This document shows positions 12,001 to 24,038 of a DNA stretch of 64,000 bases, one piece after another; positions within the stretch are counted from its first letter, which is position 1, and each line of letters opens with the position of its first letter. This DNA comes from Mercurialis annua (Eukaryota; Streptophyta; Magnoliopsida; Malpighiales; Euphorbiaceae): positions 3,921,001-3,985,000 of the forward strand of contig NC_065573.1 of assembly GCF_937616625.2 (NCBI RefSeq). Direction: 5' to 3'. Position numbers and translations under genes: made by a program. The notes below the pieces were generated by a model. That model was not told where the DNA came from. It saw only the letters and a list, made by a program, of their open reading frames with translations, and did no database searches.

Positions 12001-13259
12001 GCAATTTAAGCTAAACGTTTAAAAAAATTACGAAACATTACCAAACGTTTAAAACGTTACAAAAAAAATCCAAACGGTTCACATTTTTAGCAATTTAAGC
12101 CAAACATTTGCAAACATTACGAAACAAAACCAATCTATTACAAACGTTACTAAACAAATCCAAACTTTTCACCTTTTTAGCAATTTAATGCAAACGTTTA
12201 CAAACGTTACGAAACTAATCTAAACGTTTCCCCGTTTTTAGCGATTTAAGACGAACGTTTACAAACGTTACATAACAAAACCAAACGTTTCACCTTTTTA
12301 GCTATTTAAGTCAAACATTAACATACGTTGAAAAACTAAACCGAACATTGAACCTTTTTAGCGATATAAGCCGAACGTTTACAAACGTCGCGAAACAAAT
12401 CCAAACGTTTCATCTTTTTAGCGATTTAAGCCAATTGTTTACAAACGCTACGAAACAAATACAAGCGTTTCACCTATATAGCAATTTAAATCAAACGTTT
12501 ACAAACATTACGAAAAAAAACCAAATGTTTCACCCTTTTAGCGTTTTACACCAAACTTTTACAAACGTTACAAAACAAATCGAAAAGTTTCACCTTTTTA
12601 GAGATTTAAGCCAAACGTTTAAAAACGTTACAAAACAAATCCAAACGTTTCACCTTTTTAGCAATTTAAGCCAAACGTTTAAACGTTACAAAACAAAACC
12701 AAACGTTAAAAACGTTACGAAACAAGTCCAAACGTTTCATATTTTTAGTAATTTAAGCTAAACGCTTACAAACATTACGAAACAAAACCAATCGTTTACA
12801 AACGTTACGAAACAAATCCAAACGTTTCACCTTTTTAGCAGTTTAAGCCAAACGTTTACAAACGTTATGAAACTAATCCAAACGTTTCCTCGTTTTTAGC
12901 GATTTAAGCTGAACGTGTACAAACGTTATGAAACAAAACCAAACGTTCAACCTTTTTAGCGATTTAAGCTGAACGTTTACAAACGTTACAAAACAAATCC
13001 GAACGTTTCACCTTTTTAGCGATTTAAGCCAATTGTTTACAAACGCAGCGAAACAAATACAAATGTTCCACCTTTTTAGCAATTTAAACCAAACGTTTAC
13101 AAACATTACGAAACAAAACCAAATGTTTCACCTTTTTAGCGTTTTAAGCCAAATGATTACAAACGTTACAAAACAAATCCAAAAGTTTCACCTTTTTTTA
13201 GAGATTTAAGCCAAACGTTTACAAACGTTACGAAACAAATCCAAACGTTTCACCGTTTT
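9097..13259 (+). repeat. 60-bp satellite array, left block
   Basis: About 69 head-to-tail monomers of about 60 bp. Each contains the blocks CCAAACGTTTAC, AAACGTTACGAAAC, AAATCCAAACGTTTCACC and TTTTTAGCGATTTAAG. Substitutions are frequent and mainly hit CpG positions (GCG to GCA or GTG, ACG to ATG or ACA). Some units are shortened to about 29-44 bp. A 7-monomer (about 420 bp) duplication is seen near 9717 and 10137 (shared GATTATAGACGTTACG). The block is cut by the chromovirus; its sequence continues at 25927. The long open frames here (for example 12348-12761) are a by-product of the 20-codon period. Confidence 0.95.
13255..13259. other. Target site duplication of the chromovirus, left copy
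   Basis: GTTTT directly before the LTR start. The same five bases follow the right LTR at 25927-25931. Joining the flanks gives a normal satellite stretch, CACCGTTTTAGCAATTTAA, found intact near 31803. Confidence 0.92.
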
Positions 13260-15727
13260 TGTCACGACCCAATTTCGTGGATCGCGACCGGCGCTATGGT
13301 ACGGGTATGGTCATACCAAAACCCGTAGCAAGCCTCGCGGAAAACCTTATATTCAATATAAACCTGCAAGAAAACCAATGCTCGGGGGCAACCGATACTT
13401 CAGCCTAAGTCTAACAACTTATATAGCAATTGTAAAATAATAACTTAATAGTGATTCGAAACTATGAAACATGCCTCATATATAAATAATCCAATGTAAC
13501 ATGCCAAAGTATAATAATATAAAAGTCGTACAACTATGACAAACCAAAGCACAATAATAGAGACAACTAGTTCTACTCCGGTCTAAGAATTAAAACAGTT
13601 GACTAGTCTGATAACATAAAAAGACCTCCGAGGAATCAAAAGATCGGAGATGACAAACGCTCTCAAAATCGTATGCCTGGAAAATTTGGAAAACAACGGG
13701 GTCAGCTATACTGAGATGAGTTCATAATGCTATTTACATTTATTAAGTTTAAAACCCTTAAAACAAATCTTTTTATACTAAGATATATATTTGATTATGG
13801 AGAACAATATTGAAATGAAATCCCAAAGTATTTAACCCAAAGTAGATGGGAACAAATCCTCATCGATTCCCAAAGTAGGCCAGACATTAGTCAGCCAATC
13901 CCAAAGTACTTACCATTGCACACAGTCTCGATACAAGCCTATCGAGTAGCTCGTTTCAATCCAGATCCATAATCCTTAAAACTGTTCTCAAAATATCTGA
14001 TATACTTAAATAATGTGCGGTACTTAATAAAGCGGTAAATAACACTACAAACTCACTGCTTGCTTATCCACGTGAATCTTGGCAAACAGCTATCCCTGCG
14101 TAGACTTTGTAGCACGAGTATCGACGGGTCTAAAACATTATATAAGTCAAAATCCGAACAACCCCTAACTCTAAGAATACTAGACTCCACATAGGACTAG
14201 CATTTCACAACGCAACCAAAGAATCAAACAAGATATCCAAAGTACAACCAATTATCCATACAACCAATTAACAAATAAGGCAAGTTCAGCTTAGGTGAGT
14301 TCTTATCTTTTAAAACGAAACCAAAGTACTTAAATACTTATATAGTCCTTTTAAAATAATTACAGTTCACAAAGTAGTGTGTTATCCTTACTGTAGTATA
14401 GCTCAACACAACATGTCGGGAGACCACGTCTAACCCGACCCAACCGTAAACCAAGTTTAAAACCAAAGTCTTAAATCAAACCCTAAACGAAATCAAAGTT
14501 ATTTAAATAACAACTCACACCGTAACTTAATAATGCCATAACCAATTAAGCTTGCTAACACTTAGCAAGTAGCACCCCAAGTACATTTAGTTATATCACC
14601 TCAAATAGAATCAATAAGATTCAACATCTTTCAAGTATCAACTTGAAGCTAAAATAGTTCAACCGAATCCTTACATGACATATAACACCTTATATTCCTT
14701 ATATTACTTAATTCAAGTCAAACCACAACCTAAGATAAACTAACATTCTTTTAACAAGTTTTAAACCATCTTATAAACAATTTCAAGCCCTTAGTAACAT
14801 GATCAAAACCATCCTAAGTAGGCATTTACAAAGCAAAAATATTGATCAAATATTTAAATTAATAAATACCAAGGTAACCTTTTTAGATACTAAAATCTTT
14901 TCTTTGTAAAAATTTCCAGCAACACGATCCTTTCTAAAACAACAATATAATTCAATCAAACCACGTTTAACATATGTTCAATCCTTAAATAGCTATCTCA
15001 AATCACTCAATGTGATTATTGTTATCAAACAACCTTTTTTATCTTTAAAAGAGGATTTCCAGATTTTACTTTGAAATCAAAACATAATTTTATCTCAAAA
15101 GTATTAATCAAACGATACTTAAATCCATTCACAAGATCCCCCCAATACACCCAAAGTACGTTTGATGTCTAAACAACCTAAGATTAGCTTTTAAGAAATT
15201 TCCAGATTTTTAAACAACAATCAAAAACAGTTTTATAACCCAAAATATTTAGCAATTCGATAAGTCTATCAATTGTAAAATCAAAACCAAACCACCCAAA
15301 GTATAAATGAAATTTAAGAGACTAATATAACATCAAATTAAGATTTCCAGAGTTTATAATTCAAAGCAACACAGAAAATACAATCAAGTCACCCAAAGTA
15401 TTGAATTAACACATCAACTAGCAAAATCTACAAATCATAATAAGGGTTTAGAGCCACTAACCTTTTGAAATAGATTAAGGACAACAATAAAGAGAAACTC
15501 AGAAAATATAGATCCAAAATCAGCCTACAATCAATCCATATGATAGCTAATGAATTTATAATTGATAGGAATGATAAATAATGGATTAAACCATAAGGAG
15601 AGGATTAGAAATACTTACAATCGATGAAAATAGGCTTAAGAATGATACAGAATGACTAAGAGAAATGCTACTGCCGTTTTAGGGTTTTAGAGAAAGTGTA
15701 AAATCAAATTAGGTCGAATTAGGTGAG

Positions 15728-15735
15728 TTTAAATA
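15728..15735 (-). promoter_or_regulatory. Likely TATA box, chromovirus 3' LTR
   Basis: Minus-strand TATTTAAA, about 350 bp from the U3 start and just downstream of the CpG-rich repeats. The right LTR has the same box at 25609-25616. Placement by analogy with the LARD LTR. Confidence 0.45.
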
Positions 15736-15758
15736 GAAATCAGCGAACTGAACAGTGC

Positions 15759-15880
15759 ACGCGTCGCACCCGCTACACCTCCATCGCGCCCGTGATACAT
15801 GAATCGCGCCCGTGATACATGAATCGCGCCCGCGATTCATGCATGTCGTGCCCGCAATTCATGCATGTCGCGCCCGCGAA
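15759..15880. repeat. CpG-rich tandem repeat in chromovirus U3
   Basis: About five units of roughly 22 bp built on TCGCGCCCGCGATTCATG, some with CpG transitions (TCGTGCCCGCAATTCATG). The right LTR keeps only about three units (25641-25720), so the copy number changed by about 43 bp after insertion. It lies directly upstream of the TATA-like box, like the GGCGCG block of the LARD. Confidence 0.75.
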
Positions 15881-16087
15881 ATGCTACCGACTCCGATGAA
15901 AATTTGAGATTTTGAAATTAAAATCGAAAACGTTTCAAACTCCGAGACTACTTCTAATACATCTTAAAACACATTTAAAAAGGTTTGGAACCTTCGAAAC
16001 GCGAATCTAAGTGGTCGAACCACTCAAACGAACTCAAGGTACCGTTTAGGCTTAACGTAACAAGTTAGAGAAATGCTGGGTGTTACA

Positions 16088-16100
16088 TTCTCCCCAACTT
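16088..16100 (-). other. Polypurine tract of the chromovirus
   Basis: Minus-strand AAGTTGGGGAGAA directly before the 3' LTR. Identical to the tract of the LARD at 1682-1694. Confidence 0.88.
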
Positions 16101-16265
16101 AAAAACAAAATCGTCATCGATTTTACAACAACGAAACTAAACGACAACTCACATAAACACACCAAAGTAATGCACATAGTACAATGGCCAAAATATCAAT
16201 CACTAAGTAACACATAACCCAAAGTACTAACATAGCATAAAAGCAACCAACAAATTCAACGTACC
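16101..16265 (-). other. 3' untranslated region of the chromovirus
   Basis: Sequence between the pol stop (16266-16268) and the polypurine tract. It includes an ATCGATGACGATTTTG-like motif just before the tract, equivalent to the TTCGAGGACGAA motif in this clade. No gene. Confidence 0.6.
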
Positions 16266-16688
16266 TCAAGGAAAGAGGAAAGGATAATGGTTCTTTATGT
16301 CGAACTCCGTCTCCCAAGTGCATTATTTTACAGAGTAATTCCGCCACAGAACCTTGACCATCGGAATCTCCTTGTTCCGCAACCTACGCACCTGCGTATC
16401 GACAATCTCAACAGGCTGTTCCTCATAAGACAGCTCTTGGTCAACCTCAACACTCTGTAGTACAATCACTTGAGAACGGTCAGAAACGCACTTTCGCAAC
16501 ATCTAAATATGGAACACTGGATGCACCAATGACATGTCTGTCGGCAACGCCAAACGATAAGCGACTGCTCCAACTCTTTCTAAGATTTCATACGGACCAA
16601 CAAATCTCGGTACTAATTTTCCTTTAACACAAAAACGCACTACGCCTCTCATTGGCGAAACTCGAAAAAATACGTAGTCGCCAACCTA
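16266..16688 (-). pseudogene. Integrase C-terminal tail and chromodomain, broken
   Basis: Read on the minus strand after the stop at 16686-16688, the frame continues with VGDYVF, KLVPRFVGPYEIL and HPVFHI. These are the GPY/F-type C-terminal integrase module. Then a chromodomain follows: RRLRNKEIPMVKVLWRNYS and, after a stop, CTWETEFDIKNHYPFLFP, ending at TGA 16266-16268. Chromodomains bind methylated histone H3 and guide chromoviruses to heterochromatin. Three in-frame stops interrupt the region: TAG 16686-16688, TAG 16503-16505 (within FHI*MLRK) and TAA 16323-16325 (within the chromodomain before CTWE). The frame matches the upstream integrase piece. Confidence is high for integrase, good for the chromodomain. 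Confidence 0.82.
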
Positions 16689-17822
16689 AAGCTCAAAATC
16701 CTTCCGCTTAAGATCAGCATAACTCTTGTGCCGACTAAAGGCAATCTCAAGCCTACGCTTGATCAAAGGTACCTTCTCAGAGGTAATCTGGATGATCTCC
16801 ACTCCAAAAAGTTTACGCTCGCCGACCTCTCCCCAACAGATAGGAGATCGACACTTGCGCGCATACAAAGCCTCATAAGGTGTCATCTCAATACTAGCGT
16901 GATAACTGTTGTTGTAGGAAAACTCAATCAAAGGCAAATGAGTATCCCAGCTAGCCTGAAAATCCAGAACACGCATCCTGAGCATGTCCTCCAAAGTCTG
17001 AATCGTCCTCTCAGACTGACCATCGGTCTGAGGATGAAATGCAGTACTGAAATCCAGCTTCGAACCCAAGGATTCCTGCAATGCCTTCCAAAACCGAGAG
17101 GTGAAAATCGAACCTCTGTCCGAAACGACACTGGTACACCATGGAGACTAACAATCCGATCGATGTACAACTGTGCCAATTTCGAAGCCTAATAAGTAAC
17201 CTTGATCGGTAAGAAGTGACCTGGCTTAGTCAAACGGTCAACTATCACCCAAATTGAATCATACCCATGTCGGGTACGTAGTAAACCCACCACGAAATCC
17301 ATAGCGATACGCTCCCATTTCAACTCCGGAATAGGTAGCGGCTGCAAATATCCAAACGGTCTCTGATGTTCCAACTTTACCTGCTGGCAAGTCAAACATT
17401 TAGACACAAACTCTGCAACGTCCTTTTTCATTCCGCTCCACCAGTATGTACCCTTGAGATCATGATACATCTTGGAAGAACCCGGATGAACACTGTAAGC
17501 TGACTTGTGCGCTTCTTCCATAATCTGGTCTCTCAAACCATCCGAATTCGGAACACACAGTCCAGAACCGTACCTGAGAAATCCATCCGCTAGAACAAAC
17601 TCAGAATTCCCATCCAAATGGATCTCATCCATGATCCGTTCCAATTGTGGATCCTCAGCTTGTGAAGCTTTGATCCTATCAATCAAAACCGGTTGCACTT
17701 GCAACTGTGCCAACAAACAACCCCTCTGCGAAAGCTGAAAACCAAATCCTGAAGATAACAAATTATGCCACTCACGAACCATAAGTCTCCGCCCAACCTC
17801 AGAAATATGGGCCAAACTGCCC
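16689..17822 (-). pseudogene. Integrase: zinc-binding and catalytic core, broken
   Basis: The integrase would insert the cDNA into the genome. The frame from 17822 down to 17192 holds the HHCC zinc finger (AHKSAYSVH, then CLTCQQVK) and the first catalytic Asp in ERIAMDFV. It stops at TAG 17189-17191, continues as ASKLAQLYIDRIVSLHGVP, then loses about four bases near 17126. This shifts the frame just before the second catalytic Asp (SDRG, readable only in the shifted frame). The last part (17081 to 16689) restores LDFSTAFHPQTDGQSER with the catalytic Glu, and YNNSYHASI and YEALYARKCRSPICW blocks. So all three DDE residues are recognisable but lie in different frames. The enzyme cannot be made as one protein. 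Confidence 0.9.
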
Positions 17823-17827
17823 GAAGA

Positions 17828-18247
17828 CTTCCGACTCAACGCATCGGCTACCACATTAGCCTTACCCGGATGGTACTGAATAGAACAATCGTAGTCTTTA
17901 AGTAACTCCAACCATCTCCGCTGTCTCAGATTCAACTCCCGCTGATCAAAGATGTACTTCAAACTCTTATGATCAGTAAAGATCTCGCAAGTAGCACCGT
18001 ACAAATAGTGCCTCCAAATCATATGAGCAAAAACCACAGCTGCTAGCTCCAGATCATGAGTAGGATAATTCACCTCATGCTTCTTCAGCTGGAGAGAAGC
18101 ATAGGCAATCACCTTACCATGTTTCATTAACACACAACCCAAACCGATACGAGAAGCATCACAATACACAGTGAACCCCTCAATGCCAGATGGCAAAGCC
18201 AACACAAGAGCTGTAGTCAAAATATCTTTGAGCTTCTCAAAGCTCAC
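17828..18247 (-). pseudogene. RNase H domain of the chromovirus pol
   Basis: Removes the RNA template during reverse transcription. Catalytic acidic residues are all visible: Asp in VYCDAS (residue 30 of this open frame), Glu in HDLELAA (67), Asp in IFTDHKSL (92), Asp in VVADALSRK (135). The N-terminal edge is damaged. RT ends QKGSAR and RNase H resumes with SFEKLKD in another frame, so a short segment (about ten residues in the family) has been lost with a frame change at about 18245. The frame then runs on into integrase with no stop until 17189. Confidence 0.9.
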
Positions 18248-19140
18248 CTCGCACTACCCTTCTGTGTCAGTTTAGTCAACGGTGCAGATATTCTGGAGAA
18301 ATCCTGCACGAATCGCCGATAATAGCCAGCTAACCCAAGAAAACTTCTGATCTCAGTTACTAACCTCTGTCTCTGCCAATCCATAACCGCCTCAATCTTC
18401 TTCTGATCGACCTTGATCCCATCCTTTGACACCACGTGTCCTAAGAAAGTAACTTGGTTCAGCCAGAATTCGCACTTTGAGAACTTAGCATACAGCTGAT
18501 GCTCACGCAAAGTCTGCAGTATCGTCCTCAAGTGGAAAGCATGCTCCTCCTCACTCTGAGAGTAAATCAATATGTCGTCAATAAACACAATAACGAACCG
18601 ATCCAAAAACGGCTTGAATACCCGGTTCATCATGTCCATAAACGCTGCTGGTGTGTTAGTTAACTTAAAAGACATGACCAGAAACTCGAAATGCCCATAA
18701 CGCGTTCTGAAAGCAGTCTTAGGCACATCGACGTCTCGAATCCGAAGTTGATGATACCCGGATCTCAAGTCAATCTTCGAAAAGCACTTAACACTCTCTA
18801 ACTGATCGAACAAATCATCAATGCGAGGAAGAGGATACCTGTTCTTGATAGTAACCTTGTTCAGCTGTCTGTAGTCAATACACAGCCAAAAAGAGCCATC
18901 CTTCTTCTTGACAAACAACACAGGAGCACCCCACAGAGAAGTACTCGGTCTGATAAAACCACTATCCTGCAATTCCTGTAACTGTTCCTTTAACTCTTTC
19001 CGCTCTGCAGGAGCCGTCCGATATGGAGGTATCGAAATAGGAGCTATTCCAGGAGCAACATCGATACATAACTCAATATAACGGTCAGGTGGTAATCCAG
19101 GTAACTCCTCTGGAAACACATCAGTGAACTCATTCACTAT
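18244..19140 (-). pseudogene. Reverse transcriptase domain of the chromovirus pol
   Basis: Copies the element RNA into cDNA in the virus-like particle. Motifs in order: [51 protein letters not shown] (first catalytic Asp, residue about 123), [10 protein letters not shown] (Asp-Asp, 187-188), [22 protein letters not shown]. The usual PFGLTNAP block has become SFKLTNTP, a likely damaging change. The open frame of about 298 codons is intact internally. It lies in a different frame from protease: upstream the sequence stops at TAG 19137-19139, and the natural continuation I-V-N-E-F is reached by a one-base shift near 19141. A GTG at 19135-19137 is only the edge of the frame, not a start. Confidence 0.93.
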
Positions 19141-19679
19141 CGTAATATATGCACATCACCACTGACAGCCTCTAAGTCACGAACCACCGCTAAGAAACCC
19201 TGGCAACCCTTGCCCATCATGCGCTTGGCCTTGATCGCCGAAATAAGATTCTTTGGTGTCTCTACCTTCTCCTCATGGAAAGAAAAAGGTACTTCACCAG
19301 GAACCCCAAACACAACCGACTTCCCTCGACAGTCGATAGAAGCAAAATGGCGTGAAAGCCAATCCATCCCCAAGATAACATCAAAAGATAACACGTCAAG
19401 TACAATCAAATCAGCTCTAAGATCCCTACCATGAATGATCACAGAACAAGACGGATAGACCACGTCCACCACAACAAAATCAGACAAAGGTGTAGATACA
19501 GATAAAGGCTCTAGCAACCTAGATGGTGTCACAGTCAACTTAGCAGCAAAACTCAAAGAAACAAAAGAGTGAGTTGCACCCGCATCAAACAAAACCACTG
19601 CATCTACAAAAGAAATCGGGATAGTACCTTGCACCACGGCATTTGATCCACGAGCATCCTGAGGAGTCAAAGTAAACAC
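19140..19679 (-). pseudogene. Retropepsin-type protease domain
   Basis: Aspartic protease that would cut the Gag-Pol polyprotein. Visible features are the active-site segment VVLFDAGATHSFVS (Asp at residue 32; the common D-S/T-G is D-A-G here), the flexible middle, and the closing VILGMDWLSRH block. It is in the same frame as gag, so gag and protease were a continuous frame. The frame ends at TAG 19137-19139, one base out of phase with RT. The Met at 19679 is internal, not a start. Confidence 0.88.
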
Positions 19680-21143
19680 TCTAGTCTGACCTTGTCCCTG
19701 CTGTGGTGCTTGATCATAACTGAAACTACCCGAACCTCTACCACCGTTACCACGGCCACCAAAACCACGTCATCCTGAACCACGGCCCCGCTGGCCACCA
19801 AACAAAGCGGCGGGCTGAGAATACCCCGCCTAAGGAGTAAAAGCAGTTCTCTGCTGCTGAAAAGACGGCTGAGCAACACTAGCCGACGACACATGCTGCC
19901 CAGATGTCGGACACTCTCTCGCAAAATGGCCCTGTTGGCCACAAGTATAGCAGCTACCCGGTGCTACTGTACAAACTCCAAAGTGCCTGCCTCTGCAGTT
20001 CTGACAAAAAGGAACACTGGATGCTCCACTGCTACCATGCCCAGAACTACGGCTACCATCGCTGTAACTAGAACTATGGGAATACGGCTGATATCCCCTC
20101 CGTTCACCCCCTTTCTTACTCTTGTACTAGGAAGACTTGGACTGATAGCTGCGGCTACCACTCTGCTGCCCACTACTCTGAACAACACCGCCCGCCTTCT
20201 TGGTCTCAGTCATTTTCCCAAAGTGTAGTTAATATGTCTCCATCCTACGGGCACTGTCCACTAAAACCGGAAATTCCTTGCTCGTCTCAGTCAGAAGACT
20301 GATAAAATCTAAGCCTAGACCTTTCACATACCTGTCGTTCACCCTCTGCTGCTCAGTCTGCAGATCTGGGGCAAAACGACACAACCTCACAAATTCAGTA
20401 GTGTACTCGTTCACCGACCTGTCTACCCTTTTCAAAACCAGCAATTTGTCTCTATGACCTTCAATCATTGAAAAAGGCAAGTAAAAATTCTTAAATCGAG
20501 TCACAAAATCCGCCCAATTAATTGTAGCCATTTCAACACGAATGGCACTACGAAACCAATCACTTGCAGGACCCTTCAAGGACATTTCCACTAACATAAC
20601 AGTCTACCTCTCAGTAGCCTGCAATCTCTGAGCATTCCGCTCAACTTCCTCTAGAAAATCAAGGGCATCGCTGTCGCCTGAAAACTCAGTCGACTTTAGC
20701 CTCGCATAAGCCAACACCAAATCCTTATCAGTGGTCCCGCCACCACCAATTGCAACACCACCAGCCTGTGGTATTTGTTGCTGCACAATCTGTCCCAGCA
20801 TAGCATACTAGTTCTGCATGGCGATCTGTCTCGCCTGCAGTTGCACTTGATTATTCTGGAGTGCAGTGATCCCGGCTAGAAATGTCGTGAAGTCAAAGGG
20901 ATCTATAGGAGCTTGTGGTACACCTGGTGCCTGAAAGCCTGCACCACCACGTCCCCTACCTCTACCTCAAGCAGCCTGTCCTCTACCACCCCGTCCTCTG
21001 CCAGCTCGGCCTCTGCCATCCTAAACTACACCTGCACGTCCCCTGCCAACTTGAACCTCTGGTTCATGCTGGTCAACCTCAATCGACATAGCATCGTCAG
21101 CTTCAGCCTCAGCCTGAGCTGCAGCACCCCCACGAGTATTCAT
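19680..21143 (-). pseudogene. gag, capsid and nucleocapsid, with eight in-frame stops
   Basis: Structural protein of the virus-like particle. The likely start is ATG at 21141-21143 (MNTRGGAAA), followed by a Gly/Arg-rich N-terminal region. The capsid (retrotransposon gag) domain runs from about 20690 to 20240 (DFLEEVERNAQRL, GPASDWFRSA, FVTRFKNFYLP). A Ser/Gly-rich linker leads to one CCHC zinc knuckle, CYTCGQQGHFAREC (19911-19952), which binds the RNA. Stops in this single frame: 21021, 20967, 20808, 20604, 20229, 20127, 19830 and 19770 (lowest base of each). Several look like C-to-T changes of CGA or CAG codons, as expected for methylated, silenced DNA. The boundary with protease is approximate. 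Confidence 0.9.
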
Positions 21144-21484
21144 TCCTAAGAATGAAACAACAAATCTCAAACAATGCCCACATGGCAAAACACCCAGAGT
21201 ATAATTTAATAGCTCACAATTTAACAATTTATCCAATGTAATAACAATAACATTCCAAGGTAAAGAATATATTCCGCAAATTAAAACATCAATAACACAT
21301 AAGACCGACTCAAACATTCCTAAAAGTGAAGGTAGAAAGTTTTGAAAATAAATGATGACGTTTCAAAAGACAAAACTCGAATCCTAATTCCGCAGTAGAT
21401 CCTATGAAACAACAGTAACATTTAACATGCCTTAAAGCGATAAACACATAACATGCAAAAATTTGGCCTTAGTTCGAAACTAAA
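21144..21484 (-). other. Leader (5' UTR) of the chromovirus
   Basis: About 340 bp between the primer-binding site and the gag ATG. The PBS-proximal half matches the LARD leader (6030-6213). No gene. Confidence 0.7.
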
Positions 21485-21496
21485 GCTCTGATACCA
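21485..21496 (-). other. Primer-binding site for initiator-Met tRNA, chromovirus
   Basis: Minus-strand TGGTATCAGAGC, four bases from the LTR edge. Same primer and spacing as in the LARD. Confidence 0.92.
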
Positions 21497-21656
21497 ACTT
21501 TTTCACGACCCAATTTCGTGGATTGCGACCGGCGCTAGGGTATGGGTATGGTCGTACCAAAACCCGTAGCAAGCCTCGCGGAAAACCTTATATTCAATAT
21601 AAACCTGCAAGAAAATCATTGCTCGGGGGCAACCGAGACTTCAGCCTAAGTCTAAC

Positions 21657-22491
21657 TGTTGGCGCAGTAGGAGGCGCGGGTCCGGATCATATATTTCAAT
21701 TCAAAATCGAAATTCCAACAATCCGAATCCTAAAGTTGATCACATCAACAACAAATGGATCGTCGTATCATTTAGTAATTAAAGCACGCATCTAGGAATC
21801 ATAAGAAGAATACCTATGTCGATTCTCCAACGATTCTTGTAGTCCCGAAAGTATGGTGATAGCATAGAATCTTGTCTCCGTTCATCCAGAGTGATGAATC
21901 CTTTTTAGGTTAAACCCCTATCTCCATATACAATTTACTAGAGCCAACACATCCCACGGCCCTAGCTCATGAAAGATCTAGGGTTAAGGAGTATCAAACT
22001 CTAATCACCTATATACAAGATAGTGTCACCGCAAGTCAAAGGACATATGTACAATTATGAACTAGATGACATTAAATTGACTTTAATGAATTACCATGTA
22101 TAAGTCATCTAGAATCACTTGTTCGACTTACTCAAAACCTTGAGTGTCCACATGTTTATTCTGATCCCCATTAAGTAGTATGAGACTCACTACTTCCTAT
22201 AATTAGCAACTCTTTACTAATCAGGAGAATAAATAGAGGTGACAATCTTTCCGGGATAATGCGATGCCCTTATTCGCAGGACCCCATCGATCGTAAACGG
22301 TTATTTAGATCACTTGTATAACTGAAACTGTCACTCATATTCTTAACACCTTAAGAATAGATTCTATCACAATGTGATAAGGACAATACGTAATACATGA
22401 ACACTTAGTTGATGAGACACTTAGTTCAAATAGAACATATAATTCTACAAATATACACGATCAAATGGCCCTAGGGAATATACTACTAACA
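21657..22491. mobile_element. Solo LTR, 835 bp, superfamily not assigned
   Basis: Starts TGTTGGCGCAG and ends CTACTAACA, with inverted TGTT/AACA tips. It is flanked by the direct repeat CTAAC (21652-21656 and 22492-22496). The undisturbed site CTAACAACTTATATAG is present in the left LTR near 13411. No internal region or second copy is seen, so this is a solo LTR left by recombination between two LTRs. Confidence 0.85.
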
Positions 22492-22519
22492 CTAACAACT
22501 TATATAGAAATTCTAAAAT

Positions 22520-22888
22520 GGGTAAATTCCAAAAAAAATCACGAACTTTACACGAAGTTTCATTTTAATCATGACCTTTAAAAGTTGCCATTTAAAGACA
22601 CGAACTTTCATATTGTTTCAAATTCATCATTTCAATGTATTTTTATTAACTAAATTCTTCACTAAACCATTAATGAAAGACCCAAGTTATTAATCAACAT
22701 CAAATCTTATTATCTTTCAGTTAGAGTATCTAGGATTAGGAATTTTTATTCAGATTAAATACACCGAATTTTACTTTGGTGATAGATTTGAAATAAAAGA
22801 AAGTTCGTGCCTTTAAATGACAACTTTTAAAGGTCATGATTAAAATGAAATTCCGTATAAAGTTCGTGATTTTTTTAGGAATTAACCC
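22520..22888. mobile_element. MITE 1, 369 bp, Mutator-like by its 9-bp TSD
   Basis: Terminal inverted repeats of about 90 bp: GGGTAAATTCC at one end, GGAATTAACCC at the other, with a few mismatches. The 9-bp target duplication TTCTAAAAT is at 22511-22519 and 22889-22897. The left LTR shows the empty site. It has no coding capacity. Nine-base duplications are typical of Mutator-like elements; the assignment rests only on that. Confidence 0.85.
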
Positions 22889-24038
22889 TTCTAAAATAAT
22901 AACTTAATAGTGATTCAAAACTATGAAACATGCCTCATATATAAATAATCCAATGTAACATGCCAAAGTATAATAATTTTAAAGTCGTACCACTACAACA
23001 AACCCAGGTACAATAATAGAGACAACTAGTTCTACTGCGGTCTAAGAAGTAAAACAGTTGACTAGTCTGATAACATAAAAAGACCTCCGAGGAATCAAAA
23101 GATCGGAGATGACCAACGCTCTCAAAATCGTAAGCCTGGAAAATTTGGAAAACAACGGGGTCAGATATACTGAGATGAGTTCATAATGCTAGATATACTG
23201 AGATGATGAGTTCATAATGCTATTTACATTTATTAAGTTTAAAACCCTTAAAACAAATCCTTTGATACTAAGATATATATTTGATTATGGAAAACAATAT
23301 TGAAATGAAATCCCAAAGTATTTAACCCAAAGTAGATGGGAACAAATCCTCATTGATTCCCAAAGTAGGCCAGACATTGGTAAGCCAGTCCCAAAGTACT
23401 TACCAGTGCACACAGTCTCGATACAAGCCTATCGAGTAGCTCGTTTCAATCAAGATCCATAATCCTTAAAATAGTTATAAAATATTTGATATACTAATAC
23501 AGTGTGTGGTACTTAATAAAGCGGTAAATAACACTACAAACTCACTGCTTGCTTATCCACGTGATCCTGGCAAACAGCTATCCCTGCGTAGACTCCGTAG
23601 CACGAGCAGTCGGCGGGTCTAAAACCTTATATAAGTAAAAATCCGAACAACCCCTAACTCTAAGAATACTAGACTCCACATAGGACTAGCATTTCATAAC
23701 GCAACCAAAGAATCAAACAAGATAACCAAAGTACAACCAATTATCCATACAACCAATTAACAAATAAGGCAAGTTCAGCTTAGGTGAGTTCTTATCTTTT
23801 AAAACGAAACCAAAGTACTTAAATACTTATATAGTCCTTTTAAAACAATTGCAGTTCCCAAAGTAGTGTGTTAGCCTTACTGTAGTATAGCTCAACACAA
23901 CATGTCAATAGACCACGTCTAACCCGACCCAACCATAAACCAAATTTAAAACCAAAGTCTTAAATAAAATCTTAAATGAAATCAAAGTTATTTAAATAAG
24001 AACTCACACCGTAACTTAATAATGCCATAACCAATTAA

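Larger units (their letters stand above)
13260..16087 (-). repeat. 3' LTR of the chromovirus, 2828 bp
   Basis: Starts TGTCACGACCC and ends GTGTTACA, which is TGTAACACCC... on the element's own strand. This copy has no nested insertion and shows the ancestral target sites of all three insertions in the other LTR. It has more CpG-rich promoter repeats (15759-15880) than the partner LTR. The word CCCAAAGTA recurs many times along it. Confidence 0.92.

Noticed and set aside
9097..13259. Regularly spaced repeats that could suggest a CRISPR array
   Set aside because: The whole 60-bp unit is repetitive with no unique spacers, no cas genes, and the setting is a plant genome.
16728..17192. 154-codon plus-strand frame over the integrase region
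   Set aside because: Antisense shadow of integrase, whose family motifs are clear on the minus strand.
19893..20228. 111-codon plus-strand frame over gag
   Set aside because: Antisense of the zinc-knuckle region of gag; no own features.
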